Source: Stenogyne calaminthoides (taxonomy: Eukaryota; Streptophyta; Magnoliopsida; Lamiales; Lamiaceae). From it: 64,000 nucleotides of DNA. Where the stretch lies: contig JBBCBC010000033.1 in NCBI GenBank assembly GCA_037126765.1, positions 14,088,085-14,152,084 on the forward strand, read 5' to 3'. A program made the position numbers and the translations under genes. Positions 1-10,137 of this stretch are shown here, one piece after another. Numbering within the stretch: position 1 is the first letter of the stretch; each line of letters begins with the position of its first letter. The notes under the pieces are model-generated. The model was not told the origin of the DNA, did no database searches, and saw only the letters and a list, made by a program, of their open reading frames with translations.

Positions 1-1
1 G

Positions 2-382
2 TCGATCCTTTATAGAAAGTTTCAGACGGTGGAAAGCCGATACCTTTGAGCCTTGTGGACGTCCGCCATCGGACATATCTTCAGCCTCCTTTTGAGCTTG
101 CTTTTTTGCGGCGGCTTTTTTCTTGACCTGCTCGCTATCAAGCGTATGCGAGCGCAGGTCGTCATCAGGGACTTTCCGGTTGGCCAATTCTCTTTCGGCC
201 AATTTTTTTTAGCCTTTAACAGGAAAGTTATGGCTTTAGTGGTAGCCGTCGGATCCTTGGCTATGCCCTCCAGATCTCGTCTTTTGGAGGCGGATTTTCT
301 TGAGGTTTCTTTGAGCCTCACCTTGGGCGCGAGATTGGCTATGTACCGCTTTCTCGGTCTGCGTATTTCTCGATTGAGGCAT
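2..382 (-). pseudogene. gag N-terminal fragment of a probable Ty3/gypsy element
   Basis: An ATG at 382 on the minus strand lies about 80 bases inside the LTR at 466-1314, where gag should start. The reading is broken. The frame from 382 stops after about 48 codons. A second frame (321 to 22) continues as basic Lys/Arg-rich protein. A third frame, open from about 210 to the window edge, reads ELANRKVPDDDLRSHTLDSE and later SAFHRL, typical of the hydrophilic, coiled-coil-prone start of plant gypsy gag. A run of eight A's near 210 is a likely frameshift site. The rest of the element lies left of the window. The assignment rests on position and composition; no capsid or zinc-knuckle motif is visible. 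Confidence 0.45.
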
Positions 383-465
383 TTTATTTCTTTTTTCTGC
401 CTCGGTTTCTATATTTTATGGGCTGGATACTTTGTGTTTGTTAGTACCCTCCTTCTAGTGCCAAT

Positions 466-1314
466 TGTTGTTAGTCGTCTTATGTGGAAATTATGATGTG
501 GCGTTGTGTATTTGACAACGTAACAAATAATATACGGTGTGACGAGCACACGTGTAAATGTGAGAGGGAAATCAAGTAACACAGTAGACAGGGGGAAAAT
601 TTGTGATCCCTTTATTTGACCTCTGAGGGTCTATTTATATTAGTTTGGCAAACATTTGTTACCTTGCCTATCATGAGTTGGCTATTTCTTGACATGCAAG
701 ATTACACGGGGCTATGCCATGTGTCCCTGATGCCTTCTATGGTCGCCACTTGTCCTTTTCTATGCTTGAAGTCTTCTACTCGTCATCCGGGAGGTCACTG
801 CTTAGCAGGTGACCTCTCTTCGTGTTCGCCTGCTTTGTTTAGGCAGGTGCTCAGCTCTTTATGGTCAACCATGGCTCTGTTTAGGGTATGGAGTCTTTTG
901 CCTCGTGTGCTCGCCTGGTGTGCAGGTGAGTTGGCCCCCCTGGTGATAAGTCATGGGGGGATGGATTTGCTTATGATGGAGAGAAGAGTTTGGACTTGCC
1001 TTGATTCTCTCTTGTCTCCCCATTACTTCAGCTTAGGTCCCCGTAGTGGGCTCGCCTGTTCGACGAGCATGTCTTGTGGGCCCCCGGGCGAGCACTCTGC
1101 TTCGCTAGTTGGAATGGGGGCCAGGTTGAGTTATGCGCGCTCGCCTGATGTGGCGAGCTCGCGTGTTGCATCCGTGGTCGTCCTAGAGTGTTCGCCTACC
1201 TGGAGAGCTCCTTTGTACTTAGCTGGCTCTCCTTCCCTAATATTGGTCAACGTGATCGCCCGACGAACACGTGACGGGTTGACTTTGACCGATTTAGCGA
1301 AGAGCACAACAACA
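466..1314 (-). repeat. 5' LTR of a minus-strand LTR retrotransposon (849 bp)
   Basis: The segment starts TGTTGTT and ends AACAACA, a perfect 7-bp terminal inverted repeat with TG...CA ends. On the minus strand it is followed by ATTGGCACTAGAAGGAGGG, a primer-binding-site-like stretch, and then the gag start. A TATA box (TATAAATA on the minus strand) lies near 633-645 in the line 'ggtctatttatatt'. The partner LTR is outside the window, so no target-site duplication can be checked. The two long plus-strand open frames over this area are chance frames in a GC-rich LTR. Confidence 0.75.
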
Positions 1315-1944
1315 TGCATCTTCACTTTTTTGAGTATTCATTGCAAACATTCATATAAGATAATTAAACAATAAATTTTAAAGTATGCAAGTAGACATTT
1401 TAAGATCCACTAAGAGTTACCCTACCTAGTAGTTTGCACGAGCTAAGCGGTATCGACTCCTCCTAGTCCCAAGCTCTTTCCTACTTCGTGATTCTGAAGT
1501 CCTACAATCAAGAAATTCTACCTCTTAGTTATTACTAATAACAATAGTAAACTAATGGTATAAGTACGTGATTAAGTGTATTATAAATTGGCAGATAAGT
1601 GATTCACAAAAAATATCTAGAATTTGTAAAGAATGTCTTTTCAAAGGGGTTTAAAGGCTTTCTTGATTTTTCTAAAATTTGGAAGTCTAATTATTTTAAT
1701 TAAAAAATGTAACTTTCGTAACTTCGGTCGATTGGCCACTGATTTCGTTAAAAACGGATAAGAAATGAACATTTTACGTTTATTTTATGTTTTAGGGATA
1801 CTTTTTTTTTCTAAAACTTTGACAAAGCATAACTAGAGTTATATAACTACAATTTAAAGATAAAAAAGACACTCTAGAAAGTCCTCAAAATCACCTATCC
1901 CACAAGACCAGAATCTAATGATTTGGATAACCGAGAAAAATGTA
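1315..1944. other. AT-rich intergenic spacer
   Basis: No gene, RNA or clear repeat was recognised here. It lies between the gypsy LTR and a short tandem array and is AT-rich with no long open frame. Confidence 0.6.
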
Positions 1945-2440
1945 ATGACACATAGAAGTTGGTCCACCTACTAGAGCATCCCACCAACTTCCGTCGATGA
2001 TAACCGGAGTTCTAGAGCTGCAATCGAAAATCCGGAAGATGTTCTGAAAAATCTCTCGAAATAATGTTTCCAAGAAGGCTAGAAATATTATTTTTGGATA
2101 TTTGTATAAAGACGTTATGACATATAAAAGTCGGTCAGCCTACTAGGGCATCCCTCCAGTTTCCACTAGTGATAACCGAAGTTCTTGAGCTCCAATCGAG
2201 AATACAGAAGATGTTCTGGAAATCTATCGAAATAAGCTTTCGAAGGAGACAAAAAATGAAATATTTGAATATCTTTACAAAAAGTTATGAAATATGGAAG
2301 TTGGTTCGCCTACTAGAGCATCCCTCCAACTTCCGCCGGCGATAATCGAACATCCAGAATTCTGATCGCAAAACCGGAAGATGTTCTGCAAATATCTGGA
2401 CGAGAGCTTTCATATGGTACTAGCTGATTGGAGATTGGAT
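1945..2440. repeat. Short tandem array, about 171-bp unit, about three copies
   Basis: The block 'cctactagagcatccc...' followed by 'gaagatgttctg' recurs three times. The shared 'atga' just before each block is at 1945, 2117 and 2287, giving periods of 172 and 170 bp. The copies differ by roughly a quarter of positions, so the array is old. Unit length is close to that of many plant satellite repeats. The last copy fades out near 2430. Confidence 0.75.
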
Positions 2441-2792
2441 ATCAGATGGTATGCTGGAATTTAGCTTAAATTCGTTGGTGTAGTGTGTGTAAAGAATATG
2501 TCCTACAAGACTAGGGTTCCTACTAGTTGGGTTCTTGGGCCCTTGTCTTATTTTATTTTTTGGAATCGGGTCAATTCCTTCACTAAACTTGGTTCTCATT
2601 TTCTTTTTTATGATAAACCCAGATAAATTATTTCCATCCTTCATCACATACTTTAATGAAATTTAAGAATAAATAATTCAAGAATAATAATATTTTAAAT
2701 CATGTAATTGCACACCTTAAATAAATAAATCACATAAATTTCATAAAAGTAAATTTTGAAAGTTTTAGGATTTTCGAGTTATTACGTAAATA
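2441..2792. other. Spacer with no recognised feature
   Basis: AT-rich sequence without a convincing gene. A 75-codon minus-strand frame at 2420-2647 has no recognisable domain and looks accidental. Confidence 0.5.
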
Positions 2793-2990
2793 TTGAGTTG
2801 ATCAAGGGAGGTTATGTGAGGGTCCAACAATTGATGCTTGGAGCCAACATATGTGATGGTTTAGCTAAAGCTAAAGCATGCATATAATTTAACAAGAATA
2901 TGTTCCAAGCAGTATTGCAAGTTATGAGCTCTTTTCCCAGTGATTAGCTCCAACAACACCAGCCTAAAGGCATATATATCAGCCTAACTT
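2793..2990 (-). pseudogene. Broken copy of exon 7 of the kinase gene at 13793-18763
   Basis: On the minus strand this stretch matches 14085-14280 of the kinase gene closely. It reads DIYAFRLVLLELITGKRAHN, then shifts frame and meets a stop, then recovers HQLLDPHITSLDQL. The intact gene reads DIYAFGLVLLELITGQRAQD and later HQLLDSRITSVDQL. It therefore covers kinase subdomain IX and onward without the rest of the gene. It lies in the same orientation about 11 kb from the real gene, with element A between them, so it is probably a remnant of a local duplication that decayed. Homology stops abruptly at about 2990 and 2793. It is not functional. Confidence 0.85.
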
Positions 2991-4080
2991 TTTTTTTTCT
3001 TTTTAAAAGTCTTTAAATTATATAATTATTTTTTACGATTCGTAAGACACTTTTTTTTAAAAAAAATTTGGAGTTATATTTGAATATATTTAGATTGAAA
3101 TTTGGATGATGTGTCATATTTTAATAGAAAACATTAAGACGATTTAACAAATTTCATGGATTTTTGTTATCAGGTACCTCATGAAATAAGAATAATATAG
3201 TTTAAAGGCTTTTTAAAACAAAACAAAAGTAAAAGTTCATGAACCTTTTGAAACAAAAATTGATAGTTTAGGAATCTTTTAATGCATTATACTAAAAGAA
3301 TATGTTTAAAAATGAGAAAATTACAGTTAGATACAAGATTTAGGATATCATTACAACTAGGTACAAAGTGCAGAAATTTAAACTTAAGTACGCTGTACTA
3401 TAGTTCAAATTTGAACTAAAGTGCAAAAATTTTCTGCACTTTGTACCTGGTTGCAATGTTTTTTGTGACTTTGTAGTGGAATGTTCTTCTCCTTTTAAAA
3501 ATCAAGTCATGGTTTGGTTGACCAAGGCGGCGAAAGTAACAGTGGTTGGCCATAATGGTCGAACGTTTAAACGTTCAATATCATGGTTGAAAATGAGAAT
3601 GGTCTCACACTTGGTCTTTTTTTTTTCTTTTCAAAAAGTCCCTTATAAATTCATCGTATATAATCAAAATTTAACATACACATGTATTTAATCATGTCCT
3701 ACTACGTCAAAACATTTATAAATAACTCATCTCATATGAATGCATGCTTCGATACATCAATGTTCAAATTAAATCTATAATATTAACTCATGATTAAATG
3801 TAAAAAAACTCATCCAAATATCATATTAATACCATTAATTCTCAAACTGTTGACATTATCTTCACTATTTTTAGCTATTGTTGCTTTGGACTCCACCAAG
3901 CAACATGAATTTTGGCGAGTTTTTGTGTGATGAAGGTTTTTGGGTGTGAAAACGTGAATGAGAGTTGGGTGTATGAAGAAGGGAAGAGTTATGTGAGATG
4001 GATGGACTTCACTATTCATTATGAATGTATGGAGTAAAATGTATAAAAAAAAATTAATAGATTGTTATTTAAATTATGGT
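2991..4080. other. Intergenic spacer left of element A
   Basis: AT-rich. The only structure I see is the inverted repeat at 3353-3458, listed separately. Bases 4076-4080 (atggt) are the left target-site duplication of element A. Confidence 0.5.
3353..3458. repeat. Small inverted repeat (possible fold-back MITE)
   Basis: The left arm 'caactaggtacaaagtgcag' (about 3355-3374) is the near-perfect reverse complement of the right arm 'ctgcactttgtacctggttg' (about 3434-3453), with about 60 bp between them. This could be the core of a MITE or a chance fold-back; no target duplication was identified. Confidence 0.5.
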
Positions 4081-5900
4081 TGTTGTGAGATGAATTCAAT
4101 AAAGGTTTTGATTAGATCCCAAAACCCCTGAGTATGACATGTATCAGGACATCTTGGTAGTATAGGATCAGGTTTCAATAGATATTAAGACTCAGGATTA
4201 TCTGCATTCTGTATAGTCAGCAGATATAGATCAGGGAGAAATAGGTTTGTTTTGGTTAAGCCTGAAGGACTCAGATGTACCTGAGTAGTTCAGAAGAATC
4301 CTGAAGACCAAAAGTCCCTGAACAAAAAAAGAGTCCTGAAGACTGAGGATCATGAAGACCAAAAGATCTTGAAGACTGTTTTTGTACTGACCTAAAAGAC
4401 CCTGAACAAGCTACTTCGAGTTGAATAGTGTTTTGTTCATTCTTAGTACAAACAAACAGAATGTTATACATTCGTGAATATTAAGGAACATATCAGTTCA
4501 GTGTGGCTGACTAAAATAGAGCCGTTTTGTTTGTCTCTATTCAAAGGAAGATTTTGACCAATGAGGAGACGACAACAACGTACTATACTGACACTGAAAG
4601 CGACATATCTCTGAAGAAATGTCAGGGCATATATCTCCCAGTTCACAGAAGTTGGTGATTGGCTACGTGGCTGCATATTTCCTAATACATGCAAGGGTGT
4701 GTTCAAACCCTAGAAATAGTCGTTCATCAATAACCAAAAGAAGAAACCCTTCAAACTGTCTCTCCAACGGATAGTTTTTCAAGAGTAGACTCTTAGAGAG
4801 TTGTCTAGAAATACCAAGGCCTTGTTCGCAACCAAGGCTATGGGAAATTAAAGCAACTCCAGAGCTCATTCGTATTCAAAGCATACATTGTGAAGCACTC
4901 GAAAGCCTTAGAATTTCCCAAGTGTTTCATCTTAAAAAAGAGCTCATTTACTAAGCCTAGATTCAAGAATATTCAAAGCTTAGTTAGAGATGTCCTAGCC
5001 TTTTACATGTGTTTGATTGTCAAAAGGATATCGCACCTTAGTTGAAAAACAACCAAAACCCAAACCCTTTGATTAGGTAGTTTGTGTGAGTAAGTTTGTT
5101 GGAGAAGTGAGAGTTGTAAAGAGTGAGTAAGCTGCTTGTGTTCAGCTTGAAAGTTCTAGAGAAGAAGTTAGTAAGTTGCTTGTGTTCAGTTTGAAACCTT
5201 GTGTGTGTTGAGTTAGTAAGCTGCAGTAGTTCAGCCTGAAAACTCGTAGTGGAAAAGTTAGTAAGCTGCTGAGTTCAGTCTGAAAGCTTAAGGTAGTAGT
5301 AGTAGTGAGCTAAGGAATTTCTCTGAGGATCAGAGAGAGTGGATTTAGGAGCTTGAGTCTCTGAACCACTATAATTGCTGTGTTATTTGCTTTCTGTTTT
5401 GCATTTTATTCTGTTGCATATTTTCACTGAAAGCATACTCAGTTTTCTGATATTCAGTTGGAATCAATCCACTGAAGGAGCTTTAAGTTGATCACAGCCT
5501 TAACCATTATTTCACTTGAGAAAAACAAGATTTTCAGCAAAGTAAAACGAGTATAAACTTAGGGCTTACACATTCCGCACTCTAGATAAGCTAGTATAGA
5601 TAGTTGTCAAACTGATAAACTCTCCTGAGTAGTCAGTAAGATCATTATCTACTCCAAGCTTATTTGGACTCTGTGTTAAAAAGAAACTCAGAATTAGTTG
5701 AGCTAATTTGAAGTCTCTAAAAGCCTCTCAGTGTTATCGTCTCAGTAGACTTTTACTCAGGCCATTTTGTGCTTCTCATGACTAACCTTCAGGACATCCC
5801 GACTCACTGATTATAGTGTTTTTGCTGAAAAGTTTAAAAATCACTATACACGTGTATCCCCCCCATACACGTGTAAGACTCATTTTTCTCGGGACTAACA
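4081..5900 (+). repeat. 5' LTR of element A (1820 bp)
   Basis: It starts TGTTG and ends GGGACTAACA; relatives end GGGACCAACA. The usual promoter box of this family, CTATAAATACC (intact in B at 23494 and 51206), reads CTAGAAATACC here at about 4805, and the 3' LTR also lacks it. An imperfect ~45-bp repeat (5122-5291) and a hairpin with two ACACGTGT cores (5846-5876) lie in its downstream half. Confidence 0.9.
5122..5291 (+). repeat. Fourfold ~45-bp repeat within the LTR
   Basis: 'gagttagtaagctgc' followed by 'ttcagYYtgaaagct' occurs about four times with a spacing of about 40-55 bp. The same array is in the 3' LTR (about 12079-12245) and in B (about 23805-23970 and 51518-51690), so it belongs to the LTR family, in the part expected to be transcribed downstream of the TATA box. 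Confidence 0.7.
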
Positions 5901-5902
5901 AG

Positions 5903-5919
5903 TGGTATCAGAGCAGTGG
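5903..5919 (+). promoter_or_regulatory. Primer binding site (initiator Met-tRNA type)
   Basis: TGGTATCAGAGCAGTGG begins two bases after the LTR end. TGGTATCAGAGC is complementary to the 3' end of plant initiator Met tRNA, the usual minus-strand primer of plant Copia elements. Confidence 0.93.
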
Positions 5920-6022
5920 TTCATTTGACCACTTGCTTTGGTGGCCATAAGTCTTGTTACTGAGAGACTTTGGTGGTCTACTGAATAGATCTTCTGCTGA
6001 TATCTTACAAGGCTCATTCATC

Positions 6023-8299
6023 ATGCCTTCTAAGAAACTACCTATGTTCTCAGTTGAGAACTATAATCTGTGGAGACTGAGAATGCAAGCATATATGTAC
6101 TCTAAACATTAGAGAATGTGGAGAGTTGTGTCTCAAGGACCTTTTGTGTATAGGGTTGTAAATCCCAGATCGACTGATAATGAAAGAGATGATCCAAGGG
6201 ATGAATTTCCCAAAACTGATGATCAGCTTACTCCTGAAGAAAGAAAGTTGGTTAACTTGCATTATATTGCTAAGGATAGACTATATAGAACTATTGATGA
6301 TGGTGTTATGGGAATGATTTTCCACTGTGAAACTACCAATGAAATTTGGGACACACTTGCTATAATGTGTCAGGGCACTAATCATATCAAAGAAAACAAA
6401 CTATCTGTGGCTATTGCCAAATTTGATGGTTTTGAAATGGAAGATGGTGAATCTATTGAAAGACTTGAGGTCAGATTCACTAGCATTATGAATGATCTGA
6501 GTGCTCTTGGGACAAGATATCCCAAAAGAGAAATTGCTTTGAAAATTCTTAGAGGACTTTCTAAGAATTGGGATATACATGCTGTGGTGATTGAGAACAC
6601 CAAAGATATTGTTTTTATGCCATATCAACAGGTTTTCTCTGAGTTAAAAGCATATGAGTTTATCATTGATAAGAAAACTAAGAAACCTGACAGCAAAGAT
6701 GATACTTTATCTAGCAAAAATGTGGCTTTCAAAGCACAAGCAAAAATCTGCAATTCTAAAGAACCTGAGATTTCATCTAACAAAATTCACGATGAAAAAG
6801 ATGAGACAATTGCCCTGATGGCAAGAAGGTTTGAGAAAATGAACAACAAATTTGGTAAGTATAAGAGGTATTATAAAGATACTAGGTACATGAATAGGAA
6901 CAACTCAGAGGCTGAAGAGAAGTCTACTGAGAAGAAGAAGGACCACAAAGCTGAAGGATCTTCATCCAGAAAGAAGGACTACAAATCCAAAGAGAAAACT
7001 GGTCAGGATGATGATACCAACCAATGCTACAACTGTAAGAAGAAAGGTCACTTCCAGTATGACTGTCCTGAGTTGACTCCCAAGGAAAGAAAGGATAGGC
7101 AAGCCAAAAGAGACAAGAAGTATCCCAACAAAAAGGCTATGGTTGCTGAAGAAGAACAATCTGAAGAAGGATCCAGCTCTTCAGAAGAAATGTTCTCAGA
7201 TAGTGAGAGTGATGATGTCTGCCTTGTTGCTATTAAGGAGGTAAATTCTTCTATCTCTGTTGCTGCTCCTACACAAGCACCTGAGTTATCAAGTTCATTT
7301 GTAACCTATAATTTTGACCTGATGGGTTCTCTTGAGAATCTGATGAAGGACTATTATGTGTTACAAGAACTGTTCATTGAAACTCAAGAGTAGAATGAAG
7401 TATTGACTGCTGAGAATCTGAAGTGGAAAAACTCTAATGCTGCTGAGATCACTTCTCAATTGATGGGAGTAACTGATGAACTTGATGTTCTGAAAGTACA
7501 ACTCTCAGAGAAAGAGAAGGTGGTAGAGGCCCTGAAAGGAAAGTTAGAGAAATCTACTAAAGAGAATCAACTTATCAGAACTGAGTTCAATGACCTCTTT
7601 GAGAAACATGAAACTCTAAGGAAAAGTGAGGATAATTTGCGGAGAAAGTTAGCTCTATTGAAATCTGCATCTCATGCAATAGATGAAATTCAGAGCTATC
7701 AAAGACCTGCAACTATAAAGGTTGGATTGGGATGTAATCCAATGGGAACCTCACATGATCTTCTAAATGCTGCTTCTACAAGTGGCACTAAGACTGTCTT
7801 TGTTAAACCGGCGGTTCGTACTGATCTTCTTATTGAAGAACAACCCCGTGTTTTAGACAAGGGTAAAGGACCTATGGTTTCAGAGAACCTGGAGGTTTAG
7901 GAAAGAAAGCCCAAACCTCAGGAAAAGGCTAGAAAACCTGAACACTCAGTAGGAAATCCTCAGGCAAGTACTTCGAAGCCTCAAGCTAAGAATACCAACC
8001 TGAAGAAATCTGCCCTAAACCATCAGAGGAATCCTCAGAAGAGAAACACTTAGCCGAAAAATTCTCAGATGAGGAGACCAAGTCCTCAGGTTACTGAAAG
8101 ACCACAATTTCAGTACAGGCAACCTAAACCCCACTTGCCTAAGGGTAAAGGTTTCCTGAACCCAAGTCAGCAGAGACAGAGATCAGCTGCACCAAAGCCA
8201 AAGCACTGGAACAAGAGGCCTGAACCAAAGAAGAATTCTAAGGCTCATCTTCATGCTAAGGCTGGCACTCATACACATGGGACTACCAAAGCATCTTAA
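6023..8299 (+). pseudogene. gag of element A, interrupted by stop codons
   Basis: ATG at 6023 opens a frame that continues to 8299 with TAG stops at 6110, 7391, 7898 and 8051 and ends with TAA at 8297. Element B has sense codons at 6110, 7391 and 7898, so those three stops are private to A. The order is an N-terminal UBN2-type gag region (for example ERLEVRFTSIMNDLSALG), a CCHC zinc knuckle CYNCKKKGHFQYDC at about 7024-7065, an acidic Ser/Glu stretch, a coiled coil (7403-7700), and a basic Pro/Gln/Lys-rich tail. Gag forms the virus-like particle in the cytoplasm. In this copy it could only be made as fragments. Confidence 0.9.
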
Positions 8300-8469
8300 G
8301 GTGGTGATTGTCTATGTAGATGTTTATGGAAGACAAATCTGCCACTCTAAAGTAATTATATTTGTGAGGCAAATTTGGGTTCCCAAAGGTATAGCTAACC
8401 TGGTAGGACCCTACACCAAATGGGTACCTAAGGCCTGATTTTGTTTCAGGTGAAGGAAAAGGGCACTGA
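8300..8469 (+). pseudogene. gag-pol junction of element A
   Basis: A frame different from gag (8253-8438) reads QIWVPKG and GPYTKWVPKA then TGA at 8436-8438, a motif that precedes the protease in this group. The next bases, 'ttttgtttcag', precede the protease frame that begins near 8470. Element B has the same TGA at 45829-45831. The stop could be ancestral and used for frameshift or read-through control, or simply an inherited defect. Confidence 0.6.
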
Positions 8470-9279
8470 GTGAATGAAGACAACATAGCCTTGATGAGTG
8501 GAACTGAAATTGCACCTGCTGCATGGTACTTGGACAGTGGATGCTCAAGACACATGACAGGATATAAATATTTGCTCGCTGACTATGTTGAACAGAAAGG
8601 CCCTCAGATAATTTTTGGAGATAACTCCAAAGGACAGACAGAAGGATATGGAACACTTGAAGTTGATACTGTTCATATCCATGGTGTATCATATGTGTCT
8701 GGTTTAAAGCATAACTTGCTTTCTATCAGCCAATTCTGTGATAAAGGATTCAGTGTTGAATTCTCAAAGAACTTGAGCTATGTGAAAGATAATGTTTCAC
8801 AACAAGTATTACTGACTGGTACTAGAAAAGAAAATGTGTATCTTGCAGATTGGAGACTCAATCCTATGGATACATGTTTAATGGCTAAAAAGGCTACTGA
8901 AACCAGTTGGTTATGGCACAAAAGATTGAATCACTTGAACTTCAAAACCCTGAATAAACTTGCAAGATTAGCACTTGTAAGGGAGTTACCAAATGAAATA
9001 TTCAGTAAATATCATGTATGTGATGCTTGTCAGAAAGGCAAACAAATTAGAGCATCATTCAAAAGTAAAGTAGAAGTCTCTACTGTTATAATACTTCAAC
9101 TATTACATATGGATCTCTTTGGTCCAGTAACACCTGTAAGCACAAATGGCAGGAAATATACATTGGTAGTAGTTGATGACTACTCTAGATACACATGGGT
9201 CATATTCTTACTCAGTAAGAAGGAGACTCAGACAAAACTATCAGAATTACTAAAAAGACTCGGTAATGAAAAGATCTGA
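8470..9279 (+). pseudogene. pol of element A: aspartic protease, HHCC domain and start of integrase
   Basis: The protease active site is DSGCSRHMTG at about 8533. The integrase zinc-binding domain follows with WHKRLNHLN at about 8914 and CDACQKGKQ at about 9022. The catalytic core starts with HMDLFGP, first catalytic Asp at about 9112, and continues VVVDDYSRYTWVIFL. The frame then ends at 9279; the remaining integrase is in other frames. Protease cleaves the polyprotein and integrase joins the cDNA to the host chromosome. This is one piece of a broken polyprotein. Confidence 0.92.
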
Positions 9280-10137
9280 GTGTGGTCAAAATCAGATCAG
9301 ATAAAGACACTGAGTTTATCAACCATATTATATCTGATTATTGTGCAGCAAATGGAATAGCTCATGAAACATCAACTGCAAGGACCCCTCAACAAAATGG
9401 TGATGCTGAATGAAGAATTAGGACCCTGAAGGAAGCTGCAAGAACAATGATTGCTGAAGCTGACATTCCTAAGAGATTTTAGGATGAGGCAGTCAACACT
9501 GCATGCTATTCTCAGAACAGATCCATGCAGACAAAGAATCAAAGCCAAAACACCATATGAGCTATGGAATGAAAGGAAGCCTCTTGTTTCTTTCTTTCGT
9601 GTGTTTAGTTGTAAGTGTTTCATACACAATAATGGTAAAAATCAGTTGAAAACTTTTGATAGCAAAGCTGATGATGGAGTATTCTTGGGATATTCTGAAG
9701 TTAGTAAAGCATTCAGGGTTTACAACTGTAGGACCCTTATTGTGGAAGAAACACCTCATGTTGTTTTTGATGAATCTACTTGTGTTCATAAGAAAGGGGA
9801 AGATGATTCAGTAGACTTGACAAAGAGGATCACCAGACTTAGCCTTAAGAAGAATGTCAAACCATCATCTGAGCCTGAAAAGAAGAAGTCAATCACTTAC
9901 TATGAATGGAGTGAAACTGACTCAAAAGAAGAAGAGACTCGGGATGGAAACACTCAGGTTGGTGAAACTCAGGATGATAGTTCTCGACTGAAGGAAAGCC
10001 AACAACCGAAGCTGACCCATCTGAATAAACCCCAGTTCAAACACAGGTATGTAATGCCGATGAAGATGTGGTCACAGTTGAGGCAAACTCTGAATCTATC
10101 AACCAAGGGGGAACAAATGTCTCTGACAATGTTCTGA
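9280..10137 (+). pseudogene. pol of element A: integrase core remainder and C-terminal region
   Basis: SDKDTEF (Asp at about 9299) and GDAE (Glu at 9408) complete the DDE triad, but TGA at 9411 follows the Glu and TAG at 9480 interrupts further on. After that the frame from 9451 carries KTPYELW, FLGYS and VEETPHVVFDE, the usual Copia integrase C-terminal motifs. The long acidic linker to RT follows (to about 10360). Frameshifts lie near 9280 and 10070. Confidence 0.88.

Noticed and set aside
53..1374. Two long plus-strand open frames (147 and 252 codons)
   Set aside because: They lie antisense over the gypsy gag start and inside its LTR; the protein has no domain and the LTR borders explain the sequence.
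1739..1944. A fourth copy of the ~171-bp repeat on the left
   Set aside because: Only vague similarity ('gataaccgag'); not enough to extend the array.
5122..5291. Regular repeats considered as a CRISPR array
   Set aside because: Imperfect ~45-bp tandem units without spacers, present in every LTR of the family, in a plant nuclear genome.
5901..5920. tRNA-like TGGTATCAGAGC sequences at several places
   Set aside because: They are primer binding sites next to LTR ends, not tRNA genes; no cloverleaf surrounds them.
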